DNA of 64,000 bases from Luteitalea pratensis (lineage in GTDB: Bacteria > Acidobacteriota > Vicinamibacteria > Vicinamibacterales > Vicinamibacteraceae), in NCBI RefSeq assembly GCF_001618865.1, contig NZ_CP015136.1, positions 2,143,001 through 2,207,000 on the forward strand. The letters run 5' to 3'. A program made the translations under genes and the position numbers. Shown here in pieces: positions 45,590-54,803 of this stretch. The notes beneath the pieces were generated by a model. The model saw only the letters and a program-made list of their open reading frames with translations. It made no database searches and was not told the DNA's origin. Numbering within the stretch: the stretch's first letter is position 1; each line of letters begins with the position of its first letter.

Positions 45590-47014
45590 GTGGCCAACAG
45601 ACGGACGTTCCTCAGGACGATGATGGCCGGCGCGGTGGGGGCGGGTGCGGGATCGCCGTCGCCGGGGTTCGGAGCGGCCGGCACACGAGTGGCGCCGAGC
45701 GATCGGGTTTGCGTCGGGATGATCGGCGCGGGTCTCATCGGCACGCGCCACCTCATCGACTTCACGGCACAACCTGACGTCGACGTCGTCGCCATCGCCG
45801 AGTTGTCACCAGCGCGTATGCAGGCGGCCCGGGCACGGACGGAAGGCCGCGCCGAGGCCGTCACCGATTTCAGGCGGATGCTGGACCGCAAGGACATCGA
45901 CGCAATCGTGGTGTCCACGCCCGATCACTGGCATGCCTTGATGACGGTGATGGCGTGCGCCGCCGGCAAGGACGTCTACGTCGAGAAGCCGCTCACCCAT
46001 GTCGTGCGTGAGGGAGACTGGATGGTCTCGGCCGCCACGCGCCATCAACGCATCGTCCAGGTGGGCACCCAGCAACGATCCGGCCGGCACTACCAGCGTG
46101 CCAAGGCCCTCCTCCGTGAAGGTCACCTCGGCGACATCCGACACGTCCACGTCCGATCGACCCGCAACATCGTGCCCGGCTTCACACGGCCTGTGGACGA
46201 TCCGCAGTTGACGCCCGAAGCCTGGGACATGTGGCTCGGGCCGGCGCCATCGGTCCCGTTCGATCCGAGGCGAGCGCTCTACCACTTTCGCTGGTACTGG
46301 GACTACTCGGGCGGGCAGACGACGAACCTGCTGGCGCACGATCTCGACATCGTGCAATGGATGACCGACGCCATGCCGAGGCGCGTCTCGGCGTTCGGGC
46401 AGCGTCGATCGCTGCAAGGCTTCGGCGAGACTCCGGATGCGTTCGAGGCCACCTACGAGTTCCCCGGCTTCCTCCTCACGTGGTCCAACTCCGAGGTGTC
46501 GGCCGGACGCTGGCGAGGGCTCGAGATCGGTGGCACCAAGGGGACGCTCACGATTTCGCGAGCCGGATTCGAGATCATCCCTGACGCCACCATCCCGGCC
46601 GAGGATCAGATCCCGCGCGTCGAGTTCGCCGGACGGCCTGCCGCCGCCGCGACGCCTCGCACCGAGGCGATCAAGGACGATGGTTACGAGCAAGTGCGCG
46701 ATCAGTTCGTGCCACACGTGCGCGACTTCCTCGAGGCGATCAAGTCCAGGCGTCCTCCGGTGTCCGACCTGGCGAGCGCGCAACGCACCGCCACGGCCTG
46801 TCACCTGGCCAACGTCGCCATGCGCGTCGGGCGGGTGGTCCGCTGGGACGTCGCGGCCAATGACGTCGTCGGCGATCCGGCGGCGTCAGCGCTACTCACC
46901 AAGGCGTACCGTGCGCCGTGGGACCGCGAACTGTTGGCGATTGTTCCAGGCGCGACGCTCGCCCCAGCAGCGCCACGTTCGTCGGCGTCCGTCGGAGGAG
47001 AGGGACGCTTATGA
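45590..47014 (+). CDS. Tat-exported Gfo/Idh/MocA-family oxidoreductase
   Basis: A 474-aa protein. The twin-arginine leader is NRRTFLRTMMAGAVGAGAG. The Rossmann domain has VCVGMIGAGLIGTRHL, DAIVVSTPDHWHALM and the catalytic-lysine box DVYVEKPLTHVV. The long C-terminal domain holds VQVGTQQRSGRHY, GPAPSVPFDPRRALYHFRW and LAHDLDIVQWM. Exported members oxidise sugars in the periplasm with a tightly bound nicotinamide cofactor. GTG 45590 has GGGGAGG 7 nt upstream. It is the first gene of a run with an isomerase, an SDR and an SGNH hydrolase. Confidence 0.9.
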   Translation: MANRRTFLRTMMAGAVGAGAGSPSPGFGAAGTRVAPSDRVCVGMIGAGLIGTRHLIDFTAQPDVDVVAIAELSPARMQAARARTEGRAEAVTDFRRMLDRKDIDAIVVSTPDHWHALMTVMACAAGKDVYVEKPLTHVVREGDWMVSAATRHQRIVQVGTQQRSGRHYQRAKALLREGHLGDIRHVHVRSTRNIVPGFTRPVDDPQLTPEAWDMWLGPAPSVPFDPRRALYHFRWYWDYSGGQTTNLLAHDLDIVQWMTDAMPRRVSAFGQRRSLQGFGETPDAFEATYEFPGFLLTWSNSEVSAGRWRGLEIGGTKGTLTISRAGFEIIPDATIPAEDQIPRVEFAGRPAAAATPRTEAIKDDGYEQVRDQFVPHVRDFLEAIKSRRPPVSDLASAQRTATACHLANVAMRVGRVVRWDVAANDVVGDPAASALLTKAYRAPWDRELLAIVPGATLAPAAPRSSASVGGEGRL

Positions 47015-47167
47015 CGAACGCTGAACGCCGAACGCCGAACGCTGAACGAACGCCGAACGCTGAACGCCGAAGGCCGCACGCCGAATGCCCGAGCCTTGGC
47101 GCAGGCGGAACGCCGACTTGTCCGCCGCAGCCTTGGCGCAGGCGGAACGCCGACATGTCCGCCGCAG
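47013..47167. repeat. 7-nt array and 37-bp tandem repeat at a gene junction
   Basis: GAACGCC/GAACGCT words run from about 47014 to 47090. Then a 37-bp unit (CCTTGGCGCAGGCGGAACGC and 17 more bases) is present twice, at 47094-47130 and 47131-47167, with one difference. The repeats lie between an ATGA overlap at 47011-47014 and the likely true start of the next gene, and the frame is open through them. Confidence 0.88.
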
Positions 47168-47190
47168 TCGTGGCGGAGGTGGACCGCGAG

Positions 47191-48276
47191 ATGCCTGGCG
47201 TCGATCGCCGCGGCTTCGTCGCCGCCCTGCTGGCGAGTCCATGGCTGGCGGCACGGGCGGGCAGCGCGGCTCGACCCGCCACGTCGATGTACCTGGCGTA
47301 CACGTCATTCGCCGTGCGCATGTCGCAGGGCCGCGACATCCTCAAGAGCAACGCGGCGGCGCTGGGCCCCGATGCGTTCCGGGAACTCTGCCTCCGGTTC
47401 GGCGCGCGCGGCGGACAGATCGATCTCTCGCAGGTGCCGGTCGGCGACCCGGCCGCGCTGGCCGCGATCCGTGCCGCGTACGAGAAGGACGCGATCGCGC
47501 TCGAAGTCTCAATCCCGTCGCGGTACCTCGAAACGCCGGAGACCTACGCACAGGCCGTGACCGCGGCGCGGGCCCTCGGCGCCACCCGGGGACGTGTCGC
47601 GCTGCTGTCGGGTCGACGCTACGAGACCTTCGAGACGGCGTCGGCCTGGGCGGCGTTCACGACGAAATGGCGGGAGACGCTGCTGCGCCTGCGGCCCGAA
47701 TTCGAGCGCCAGCAGTTTGCCATCGGCATCGAGAACCACAAGGACTGGCTGGCGCCGGAGTTGGCGGCACTGCTCCGTGCGGTCGACAGCCGCTTTGTCG
47801 GTGCCTGCGTCGATTTCGGCAACAACCTCGCGCTCCTCGAGCATCCCGACGAGACCATCGAGGTGCTCGCACCCCTGGCCGTCACGACGCACCTGAAGGA
47901 CATGGCCGTGAAGCCCACCGCCGACGGGTTCGAATTGTCGGAGGTGCCGCTGGGGCAGGGGATACTGCCGCTCGATCGGTACGTGCGCGCGATCCGCAGT
48001 GCACGGCCGGACGCGGCCCTGTGCCTCGAGATGATCACGCGCGACCCACTGCGCGTGCCATTTCGCAACGAGCGCTATTGGGTGGCGTTCGACGCGACGG
48101 CGCGCGACGCTGCGCGGCTGCAGCGGTTCGAGCAGCAGATCCTGTCGCGCGCGCCTGCCCGCCCGCTGCGGCGCATCACCGGCCTCGCGCCCGCGGCGCA
48201 GGTCGAACTCGAAGACGAGCACGTGCGCGCCTGTGTCGCCTACGCGCGCGACGTGCTGAAACTGGAGACCGCCTGA
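47191..48276 (+). CDS. Tat-exported xylose-isomerase-like TIM-barrel protein
   Basis: A 361-aa protein. The twin-arginine leader is [18 protein letters not shown]. The TIM-barrel shows [71 protein letters not shown] and CLEMITRDP, the acidic/His/Asn residues expected for a metal site. The frame is open from ATG 47011, which overlaps the previous stop, but the first 60 residues would be translated repeats. ATG 47191 gives a normal Tat leader with GGAGG 11 nt upstream; ATG 47155 is another option. It probably acts on the product of the upstream oxidoreductase. Confidence 0.82.
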   Translation: MPGVDRRGFVAALLASPWLAARAGSAARPATSMYLAYTSFAVRMSQGRDILKSNAAALGPDAFRELCLRFGARGGQIDLSQVPVGDPAALAAIRAAYEKDAIALEVSIPSRYLETPETYAQAVTAARALGATRGRVALLSGRRYETFETASAWAAFTTKWRETLLRLRPEFERQQFAIGIENHKDWLAPELAALLRAVDSRFVGACVDFGNNLALLEHPDETIEVLAPLAVTTHLKDMAVKPTADGFELSEVPLGQGILPLDRYVRAIRSARPDAALCLEMITRDPLRVPFRNERYWVAFDATARDAARLQRFEQQILSRAPARPLRRITGLAPAAQVELEDEHVRACVAYARDVLKLETA

Positions 48277-48278
48277 GC

Positions 48279-49064
48279 ATGTCCGACGGACGCCCGCACG
48301 CGCTGGACCTGTTTCGACTGAATGGCCGCACCGCCCTGATTACCGGCGGCGCTCGCGGACTCGGACTCGTGATGGCCGAAGCCCTTGCCGAGGCGGGAGC
48401 CTCGGTGTGCTTGACGAGCCGCACGCCGGGCGCGGCGCAGGACGCGGCGGCCTCGCTCGCGAGCACGACCGGCGGACGCGTCGTGGGCGTGACGAGCGAA
48501 CTCACGACGTCGGCAGCTGTCGAGCATCTCTCGCGGCAGGTGGCCGATGCGGTCGGTCATGTGGACATCCTGGTGAACAACGCCGGGATCAACATCCGCG
48601 GCAACATCGGCGAGATCTCCGAGGCCGACTGGGATGCGGTGATGGACGCCAATCTCAAGGCGCCGTTCCTGGTGGCCCGCGCCTTCGGTCCCGCGATGTG
48701 CGCACGCGGCTGGGGGCGGGTGATCACCCTCTCGTCGATGCTCGGGACGATCGCGTTGCCCGGCCGATCGCCGTATGCCTCCTCCAAGGCGGCGGTTCTC
48801 GGGCTCACCCGCGTCCTGGCGCTGGAGTGGGCCCCCCTGGGCGTGACCGTCAACGCGATTTGCCCAGGCCCCTTCGGCACCGAGATGAATCGCCAGCTGT
48901 TGAACGATCCGGAGAAATACCAGGCGTTCGTCCAGAAACTGCCGCTCGGCCGCTGGGGCGAGTTGCACGAGGTCAAGGGGATTGTCCTGTTCCTTGCCTC
49001 GGACGCTTCGTCGTTCATGACCGGCACGGCGCTCGCGCTCGACGGCGGCTGGACCGCCCAGTGA
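48279..49064 (+). CDS. SDR-family oxidoreductase (gluconate/2-keto-gluconate dehydrogenase-like)
   Basis: A 261-aa classical short-chain dehydrogenase. Cofactor motif [25 protein letters not shown] motif, catalytic Ser in ITLSSMLG and Tyr-x3-Lys in [12 protein letters not shown], and the substrate-side PGPFGTEMN. It resembles gluconate 5-dehydrogenase/2-deoxy-gluconate 3-dehydrogenase types, but specificity is uncertain. It is cytoplasmic. It starts two bases after the isomerase stop, so the same message carries both. Confidence 0.87.
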   Translation: MSDGRPHALDLFRLNGRTALITGGARGLGLVMAEALAEAGASVCLTSRTPGAAQDAAASLASTTGGRVVGVTSELTTSAAVEHLSRQVADAVGHVDILVNNAGINIRGNIGEISEADWDAVMDANLKAPFLVARAFGPAMCARGWGRVITLSSMLGTIALPGRSPYASSKAAVLGLTRVLALEWAPLGVTVNAICPGPFGTEMNRQLLNDPEKYQAFVQKLPLGRWGELHEVKGIVLFLASDASSFMTGTALALDGGWTAQ

Positions 49065-49090
49065 GCGGCCTGGTGCGCGCCAGGCGGGCG

Positions 49091-49096
49091 GATAAT
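49091..49096 (+). promoter_or_regulatory. -10 box (GATAAT) for the second SGNH gene, leaderless type
   Basis: GATAAT ends 6 nt before ATG 49103. It lies 26 bases after the SDR stop, suggesting an internal promoter in the run. Confidence 0.4.
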
Positions 49097-49102
49097 GCGT
49101 CC

Positions 49103-49855
49103 ATGTGGATTGGTCACGTGTGCCTCGCGGCCGCCTGTGTCGTCGCGGCTGCGATAGACAGCCCCACCAACGCCCAGGGTGTCGCCACCGCACCTCGGGT
49201 CGCCGTACCGGCGCCACTCGACCTGTCGCGTTACGAGAAGGACGTCGTCGCGTTCGAGGAGGCGGACCGGACTGCGCGGCCACCGGCCGGCGGCATCCTC
49301 TTCGTGGGGAGCAGCATCTTCCGGCAATGGACGAACCTGGCCGCACAGATGGCGCCCCTGCCGGTCTTCAACCGCGCCTTCGGTGGCTCCCGCACCGCCG
49401 AGCAGTTGCACTACATGGATCGCATCGTCCTGCCGTACAAGCCGCGGGTGATCGTCTACTACTGCGGCAGCAACGACGTGAACGCTAACGAGTCCGCCGC
49501 GGACATCGCCTCACGCTACGAAGCATTCTCCGAGCGCGTGCGCCAGGCGCTCCCGGACACGCGTCTGTACTTTGCGTCGATCATCAGGGCGCCGCAGAAG
49601 CGCGATCGGTGGAGTGTGGTTGACGACGCCAACGCGCGCGTCCGTGAGTACAGCGCGCGCACGCCAGGACGCGGCTACATCGACCTGCACCCAGCGCTCG
49701 AGGAGACGCCACGGCAGCCGAGAATGGACCTCTACCTGCCCGACCACCTGCATTACCTGCCGCCCGCATACGACCGCATCGTCGAGTTGATCAGGCCGGT
49801 CATCACTGCTGCGTGGGCTGAAGTGTCGACCGATGGCGCATCGCGCCGCCAGTAA
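49103..49855 (+). CDS. Secreted SGNH/GDSL hydrolase
   Basis: A 250-aa protein with a signal peptide (HVCLAAACVVAAAIDSPTNA). SGNH blocks: GGILFVGSSIFRQW (Ser), NRAFGGSRTAEQL (Gly), VIVYYCGSNDVNA (Asn) and LYLPDHLHYLPPAY (Asp-His). It is a paralogue of the gene at 35678 and lacks the REP-encoded insert. It is a likely carbohydrate or lipid esterase. It is the last gene of the oxidoreductase-isomerase-SDR run. Confidence 0.87.
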   Translation: MWIGHVCLAAACVVAAAIDSPTNAQGVATAPRVAVPAPLDLSRYEKDVVAFEEADRTARPPAGGILFVGSSIFRQWTNLAAQMAPLPVFNRAFGGSRTAEQLHYMDRIVLPYKPRVIVYYCGSNDVNANESAADIASRYEAFSERVRQALPDTRLYFASIIRAPQKRDRWSVVDDANARVREYSARTPGRGYIDLHPALEETPRQPRMDLYLPDHLHYLPPAYDRIVELIRPVITAAWAEVSTDGASRRQ

Positions 49856-49906
49856 GGTCCTCCGCGGCGTGATGCCGGTCGTTTGCGCGCCCGACCGTCT
49901 CGACCC

Positions 49907-51172
49907 ATGCGCATCGTCATAGCCACGTGGGGATCGCATGGTGACCTGAACCCCGCGCTCGGCCTTGCCGTGGGGCTGCGTGACCGCGGCCATGACGTCG
50001 TCGTGGCGACGAGCCCCTTGTACCGGCCCGATGTCGAACGAGCCGGGGTCGGCTTTCACGCCGTCAGGCCGGACATCGATCCTGGCGACTCGGCGTTCAT
50101 CGCGCGGGTGATGGATGCGCACCGGGGCACCGAGTTCCTGTTCAGGCAGGTGCTGATGCCGGCGCTGGGCGCCGCCGCTGCAGATCTCCGGCCTGCCGTC
50201 GCGCAGGCCGAGCTCGTCATCAGCCATCCAGCTACCTTCGCCGTGCCCGTGCTGGCCGAGGAACTCGGGACGATGTGGGCATCGATGGTCCTGGCGCCGA
50301 TGTCGTTTTTCTCCGTGCACGACGTGCCGGTACTCCCGCCAGCGCCGTGGCTGCGCCGCATCGCGGAGCGATCACCGCTGGTGAGCCGCACGCTCGTGGC
50401 GATGGCCCGGAAGGCGACGCGAAACTGGACAAGGCCCGTTGCCGCGCTCAGGGCTGCCAGTGGACTTCCGGCCGGCGGGGATCCGGTGTACGAGGGACAG
50501 CATTCTCCGCACCTCGTGCTGGCGCTGTTCTCGCGCGTGCTTGCCGACCCGCAGGCTGACTGGCCCGCACACGTCGTCGTGACCGGCGCCATCCCTTACA
50601 ACGGCGCAGGCGTGAGCGGGTGGCCGGACGCACTCGAGGCGTTCCTGGCGGCTGGACCGCCGCCGGTGGTCTTCACGCTGGGGACGTCCGCGGTCGGTGC
50701 GCCGGGCCGGTTCTACGAAGAGAGCATCGCAGCCGTCCGGGCCGTCGGCTGTCGTGCCGTGCTCCTGGTCGGGTACCAGGGTGCCAGCCGCCTTTCTGCG
50801 CCGCTCCCGGATGCCGTCATCGCTGTCGAGTACGCGCCGCATGCCGCGCTGTTCCCACGCGCTGCCGCCGTGGTGCACCAGGGCGGTGCGGGGACGCTGC
50901 ATCACGCGCTGGCGTCCGGGCGGCCGATGATCGTGGTGCCGTTTGCGCACGACCAGCCCGACAACGCCGATCGGGCCCGGCGCCTGGGTGTAGCTCGTGT
51001 GATCAGGCCGGGGCGGTACCGCGCGCGACGCGTTGCCCAGGCCCTGCGCGAGGTGTTGGAGGATCGGGAGATGGCCACCGCGGCGGCGCACGTCGCGGCA
51101 CGCGTCCGCGCCGAGGACGGCGTCGGTACGGCCTGCGACGCGATCGAACGCCTGCTTGCGCGACAAAGGTAG
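49907..51172 (+). CDS. MGT/sterol-type glycosyltransferase (GT1-like)
   Basis: A 421-aa GT-B enzyme. N-terminal acceptor domain: MRIVIATWGSHGDLNPALGL, then RDRGHDVVVATS. C-terminal donor domain: VVFTLGTSAVG and the nucleotide-sugar signature VVHQGGAGTLHHALASGRPM, PFAHDQPDNADR. It transfers a sugar from a nucleotide donor to a lipid or secondary metabolite. The acceptor is unknown. ATG 49907 is chosen since the family begins at MRIVIATWGSHGD; an upstream GTG at 49883 is possible. Its TAG stop forms a GTAG hairpin. Confidence 0.85.
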   Translation: MRIVIATWGSHGDLNPALGLAVGLRDRGHDVVVATSPLYRPDVERAGVGFHAVRPDIDPGDSAFIARVMDAHRGTEFLFRQVLMPALGAAAADLRPAVAQAELVISHPATFAVPVLAEELGTMWASMVLAPMSFFSVHDVPVLPPAPWLRRIAERSPLVSRTLVAMARKATRNWTRPVAALRAASGLPAGGDPVYEGQHSPHLVLALFSRVLADPQADWPAHVVVTGAIPYNGAGVSGWPDALEAFLAAGPPPVVFTLGTSAVGAPGRFYEESIAAVRAVGCRAVLLVGYQGASRLSAPLPDAVIAVEYAPHAALFPRAAAVVHQGGAGTLHHALASGRPMIVVPFAHDQPDNADRARRLGVARVIRPGRYRARRVAQALREVLEDREMATAAAHVAARVRAEDGVGTACDAIERLLARQR

Positions 51173-51194
51173 GGGCAGCTTCCGAGCCGCCCCC
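51169..51194 (+). terminator. GTAG-headed hairpin at the glycosyltransferase stop
   Basis: GTAG, then GGGGCAGCT-TCCG-AGCCGCCCC with one mismatch in the stem. TAG (51170-51172) is the stop codon. Confidence 0.5.
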
Positions 51195-51199
51195 AATCA

Positions 51200-51320
51200 C
51201 TCCGGCTTGCCGCGATTCAGGACCGGCGACGACGACCGCAGCCAGCGCGGCCAGGCCGAACAGGAGCAACGCGGCGGGCTCCGGCACGTCGAAGTTGTCC
51301 GCCAGGAAGAGCTCAGGATC
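51200..51320 (-). pseudogene. PEP-CTERM sorting-signal remnant
   Basis: Minus-strand frame reading ELFLADNFDVPEP then AALLLFGLAALAAVVVAG. This is a typical PEP-CTERM tail (VPEP motif, membrane helix) recognised by exosortase, but the rest of the protein is missing upstream, where repeat DNA begins. A one-base shift after the helix would give a basic tail and stop (RSSSPVLNRGKPE). It is a stranded gene fragment between the glycosyltransferase and methyltransferase genes. Confidence 0.7.
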
Positions 51321-51333
51321 TCAGGAAATTTCC

Positions 51334-52128
51334 TCAGTCCCTGAGCCCTGTGTTCCTGCGTTCCTGAGTTCCTGTGAGCGTCGCGAGGTAGCCGCGGAAC
51401 AGGACGTCGTGGGGGCGGCCGTCGAACACCGGGGCGAGCGTCTCGGTGACCCAACTGCGGATGCTTTCGAGTGGCGTGCCGCGGCGCACGGCGTCCTGCA
51501 CACACGTCTCTGTGAGCATGTAGTCGACGTGGAAGGCGGGCTCGAGAGCCAGCGGAATCTCGAAGGTCTCACCGCGCACCAGCACCAGGTCCGACGCGGC
51601 TGCTTCCAGCAGGGATGGCGACAGTGGCCGTGCCTGGCTGGCCGGAAACGGGTAGCGCGCGATGAACGCCTCGAACCAGGCATCCAGCCGATCCGAATCG
51701 ACGAAGGAACGACCCGGCGAGAAATCGTAGACGGCGAGCAGGCCGCCTGGTGCAAGCACACGCACCGCTTCGGCGAAGGTCGCGTCCAGATCGCGGGCGT
51801 AGTTGAGTGAGCCGGCAGCCGTGAGCAGGTCGATGGAGTGGTCGTCGAATGGCATCGCCTCGCCACCCGCGGTCACAAACAGCGCACCGGGTACGACTCG
51901 TGCCGCTGCGCGCACCATCGACTCGGCCGGATCGAACCCCACCGACATCCTGGCCAGCGACGCAAGCGGGCGCGTCGACAACCCGGCACCGCAGCCGATG
52001 TCGGCGGCCCGGTGCACGACGGCGCCATCCATCCAGACGCGTAGCTGATCGATGACGCGAGGGTGGACGGCCGGGCGACTTGCCGCGTACCCGGCGGCCA
52101 TGAAGTCGTCGCCGAACGGGTTGGCCAT
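51334..52128 (-). CDS. Class I SAM-dependent methyltransferase
   Basis: A 264-aa Rossmann methyltransferase of the Methyltransf_11 type: AADIGCGAGLSTRPLAS (motif I), VGFDPAESMVRAA, DLLTAAGSLNYARD and LAPGGLLAVYDFSPG. The acceptor is unknown. ATG 52128 (MANPFGDDF) has TAGAAT 8 nt upstream; the 44-codon upstream extension is rejected. The last dozen residues (TGTQERRNTGLRD) are encoded by a short tandem repeat of TTCCTG words at 51345-51378, so the original C-terminus may have been altered. Confidence 0.87.
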   Translation of the reverse strand: MANPFGDDFMAAGYAASRPAVHPRVIDQLRVWMDGAVVHRAADIGCGAGLSTRPLASLARMSVGFDPAESMVRAAARVVPGALFVTAGGEAMPFDDHSIDLLTAAGSLNYARDLDATFAEAVRVLAPGGLLAVYDFSPGRSFVDSDRLDAWFEAFIARYPFPASQARPLSPSLLEAAASDLVLVRGETFEIPLALEPAFHVDYMLTETCVQDAVRRGTPLESIRSWVTETLAPVFDGRPHDVLFRGYLATLTGTQERRNTGLRD

Positions 52129-52136
52129 GCGCGCCG

Positions 52137-52142
52137 ATTCTA
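52137..52142 (-). promoter_or_regulatory. -10 box (TAGAAT) for the methyltransferase, leaderless type
   Basis: TAGAAT on the minus strand ends 8 nt before ATG 52128. Confidence 0.5.
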
Positions 52143-52255
52143 TCGGACAGCTGCCGGGGGTTCCTCCCCAGCGGGCCGAAAATTCCCTGCCGAAAGGTAC
52201 CGGGAACACCAGTTGCCGCAGCAATTCGTGGACCTCGTGCGTGGCCCGCGCCTTG

Positions 52256-52261
52256 CACAAT
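52256..52261 (+). promoter_or_regulatory. -10 box (CACAAT) for the hemN operon, leaderless type
   Basis: CACAAT ends 8 nt before GTG 52270. This supports GTG 52270 as the hemN start. Confidence 0.4.
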
Positions 52262-52269
52262 CGGGTTGT

Positions 52270-53727
52270 GTGCCCGGTGCCGGCCTGCGCGACGCTCCCT
52301 CCTCATCGCTGCGACAGGTCGCGCCGCCGTGGCATGGTGATGCGGAGTCCCAGGCGGTCGACCTCGACCTGCTGCGCAGGTACGACCGTCCGGGCCCGCG
52401 CTACACCTCGTACCCGACGGCCGTGGAGTTCCACGAGGGCGTGGACGCCGGCAGGTACGCCACGCACCTCGCGGCCGCGGCCGCCAAGCCGGATGCGCCG
52501 CTGTCCCTGTACGTGCACCTGCCATTCTGCGAGTCTCGCTGCGCCTTCTGCGGCTGCTCGGTCGTCGTCACCAGGAAACGCCAGGTCGCCGAGCAGTACC
52601 TCGAATACCTGTTCCGCGAGATCGGCATGGTGGCCGAGGCCCTCGGCAGGCGGCGTCAGGTGGTGCAGTACCACTGGGGCGGCGGCACCCCCAGCTATCT
52701 CTCGCCCGACCAGATGCGGGCGCTGCACCAGGAGGTCGGACGCCACTTCGCGATCGATCCGGCTGGCGAACTCGCGCTCGAGGTCGATCCGCGCGTCACG
52801 TCGTCTGAACAGATCGAGACACTGAGCGCGCTGGGCTTCAACCGACTGTCGCTCGGGGTCCAGGACTTCGACCCGGACGTGCAGCAGGCCATCCATCGGA
52901 TCCAGGGCGTCGAGGCGACGCGAGCGCTCGTCGCGCATGCCCGGGCGCTCGGCTTCGCTTCGATCAACGTCGACCTGATCTACGGACTCCCGCGCCAGGA
53001 CGTCGATTCGTTCGGCCGGACCGTCGAGACGGTCATCGACATGCGCCCGGACCGCGTGGCCGCGTACTCGTTTGCGCACGTCCCCTGGATCCGTGCCCAT
53101 CAGAAACTGCTGAACGTCGAGGAACTGCCCTCGGCCGATCGCAAGCTGCAACTGTTCGTGGCCGCGCGCGCTCGCTTCCTCGCCGCCGGCTACCGGCCCA
53201 TTGGCATGGACCACTTCGCGCTGCCCGATGACGACCTGGCTCGTGCCGCCGAGGCCGGCACGCTTCACCGAAACTTCATGGGGTACACGACGCGGCCCGC
53301 TCCCGACATGGTCGGATTCGGCGTCTCGGCCATCGGCGACGTGGCTGGCGCGTTCGTGCAGAACACCAGGAAGCTGAGTGCGTACTACCAGGCCATCGAT
53401 GCCGGCCGCCTGCCCGTTCAACGCGGCTACGTCCTCGACGAGGACGACGTCGTGCGGCGCCACGTGGTGACGCAGCTGATCTGCAACCTGCAACTGGACA
53501 CGCGCGCGACCGCACGACGATTCGCCATCGAGTTCGACACCTACTTCGCGATCGAGCGGCGTGAACTCACCGAGGGGCCGATCGCCCACGGCTTCCTCCG
53601 GGACGAGGGCGGAGTCCTGCGCGTCACTCCGACCGGCCGCCTGTTCGTCCGCAACATCTGCATGATCTTCGACCGGCACCTGCGCGAAAAGCGCGGCGAC
53701 GCGCCGGTCTTCTCGAGGACCGTCTAG
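52270..53727 (+). CDS. hemN: Oxygen-independent coproporphyrinogen III dehydrogenase
   Basis: A 485-aa radical SAM enzyme (family about 455 aa). Hallmarks: YDRPGPRYTSYPTAVEF near the start, the 4Fe-4S CxxxCxxC motif in FCESRCAFCGCSVV, HWGGGTPSYLSPDQ, LSLGVQDFDPDVQQAIHRIQ and the C-terminal HemN domain (HVVTQLICNL, RLFVRNICMIFD). It decarboxylates coproporphyrinogen III to protoporphyrinogen IX without oxygen. The frame is open from 52063, but upstream codons overlap the divergent methyltransferase; GTG 52270 has a -10 box at leaderless distance. It is the first gene of hemN-hemH-hemY. Confidence 0.92.
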   Translation: MPGAGLRDAPSSSLRQVAPPWHGDAESQAVDLDLLRRYDRPGPRYTSYPTAVEFHEGVDAGRYATHLAAAAAKPDAPLSLYVHLPFCESRCAFCGCSVVVTRKRQVAEQYLEYLFREIGMVAEALGRRRQVVQYHWGGGTPSYLSPDQMRALHQEVGRHFAIDPAGELALEVDPRVTSSEQIETLSALGFNRLSLGVQDFDPDVQQAIHRIQGVEATRALVAHARALGFASINVDLIYGLPRQDVDSFGRTVETVIDMRPDRVAAYSFAHVPWIRAHQKLLNVEELPSADRKLQLFVAARARFLAAGYRPIGMDHFALPDDDLARAAEAGTLHRNFMGYTTRPAPDMVGFGVSAIGDVAGAFVQNTRKLSAYYQAIDAGRLPVQRGYVLDEDDVVRRHVVTQLICNLQLDTRATARRFAIEFDTYFAIERRELTEGPIAHGFLRDEGGVLRVTPTGRLFVRNICMIFDRHLREKRGDAPVFSRTV

Positions 53728-53729
53728 CC

Positions 53730-54803
53730 ATGTCCGTCGCGATCGACACTCACCGCGCCCCAGCCTGGTGCAAGCTCCCCGCCCCCACCGCCCGCGTCGT
53801 CGAGCACGCGTTCGATGCCCCACCGGTCGGGGTGCTCCTGTTCAACATGGGCGGCCCCGGGACGCTCGACGAGGTCGAGCCGTTCCTCGTGAACCTGTTC
53901 TCGGACCGCGACATCATCGAGCTGCCGATGGGCGCACTGCTGCAGCCCGTGGTCGCGCGCATCATCGCCAGGGCGCGCGGCAACGGCGTGCGTCGCAACT
54001 ACGCGTCGATCGGCGGCGGGTCGCCGCAGCTGCGGCTCACGCGTGCGCAGGCGCTCGCGCTCAACGATCGGCTCGACCGCGTCACCGGCCGCCGGCACAT
54101 CGTCGAGATCGCGATGCGATACTGGCAGCCCGACACCGATACCGCGTTGCAGCGGCTCGCGTCCGAGGGCGTCTCCAGGCTCGTGACGGTCACGCTGTAT
54201 CCGCACTACTCGCGGGCCACGACCGGTTCATCGCGCCGGGAGCTCGATCGTGTGCTTGCGCAGCCGCAGTGGCAGGGCCGGTTCGACGTCAGCCACGTCG
54301 ACGCGTATCCCGATCACCCGCTGTACCTCGACGCGATGGCAGACAATGTCCGCCGCGCCCTCGACGGCTTCCCGTCCCACCGCCGCAACCACGTGACGGT
54401 GCTCTTCAGTGCGCACGGCCTGCCCAGGAAGTTCGTGGACGAAGGCGACCCGTACGTGGAGCACACGCATCGGACGGTGCAGGGCATCCTCGGCCGTGTC
54501 GCCATGCCGAACCGCCACGCGATCGGGTTCCAGTCACGAACCGGTCCGGTCACATGGATCGGCCCCGGTACCGAGGAGGTCCTTCGCGACCTCGGCCGGC
54601 AGGGTGTCAAGGAAGTCCTCATGGTGCCGGTCTCGTTCGTCTCCGATCACATCGAGACCCTCTACGAGGTCGACCAGTTGTTCAAGGACGATGCAATGGC
54701 CGCGGGAATCCTGGACTATCGCCGGAGCGAGGCGCTGAACACCCACCCGCTCTATATCGAGGCCCTCGTCGATCTCGTGGGTCGGCAGTTCGCCGTCGCA
54801 TGA
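53730..54803 (+). CDS. hemH: Ferrochelatase
   Basis: A 357-aa protein of normal length. Family features: VGVLLFNMGGPGTLDEVEPF, LFSDRDIIELP, NYASIGGGSPQLRLT, VTVTLYPHYSRATTGSS and the catalytic-histidine region VLFSAHGLPRKFVDEGDPY, then SRTGPVTWIGPGTEE and SFVSDHIETLYEVD. It inserts ferrous iron into protoporphyrin IX. It starts two bases after hemN and overlaps hemY by ATGA, so the three genes are one operon. Confidence 0.95.
   Translation: MSVAIDTHRAPAWCKLPAPTARVVEHAFDAPPVGVLLFNMGGPGTLDEVEPFLVNLFSDRDIIELPMGALLQPVVARIIARARGNGVRRNYASIGGGSPQLRLTRAQALALNDRLDRVTGRRHIVEIAMRYWQPDTDTALQRLASEGVSRLVTVTLYPHYSRATTGSSRRELDRVLAQPQWQGRFDVSHVDAYPDHPLYLDAMADNVRRALDGFPSHRRNHVTVLFSAHGLPRKFVDEGDPYVEHTHRTVQGILGRVAMPNRHAIGFQSRTGPVTWIGPGTEEVLRDLGRQGVKEVLMVPVSFVSDHIETLYEVDQLFKDDAMAAGILDYRRSEALNTHPLYIEALVDLVGRQFAVA

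Noticed and set aside
53768-54799. Extended frame upstream of hemY
   Set aside because: It lies inside hemH in another frame; the ATGA overlap and FAD motif fix the start at 54800.
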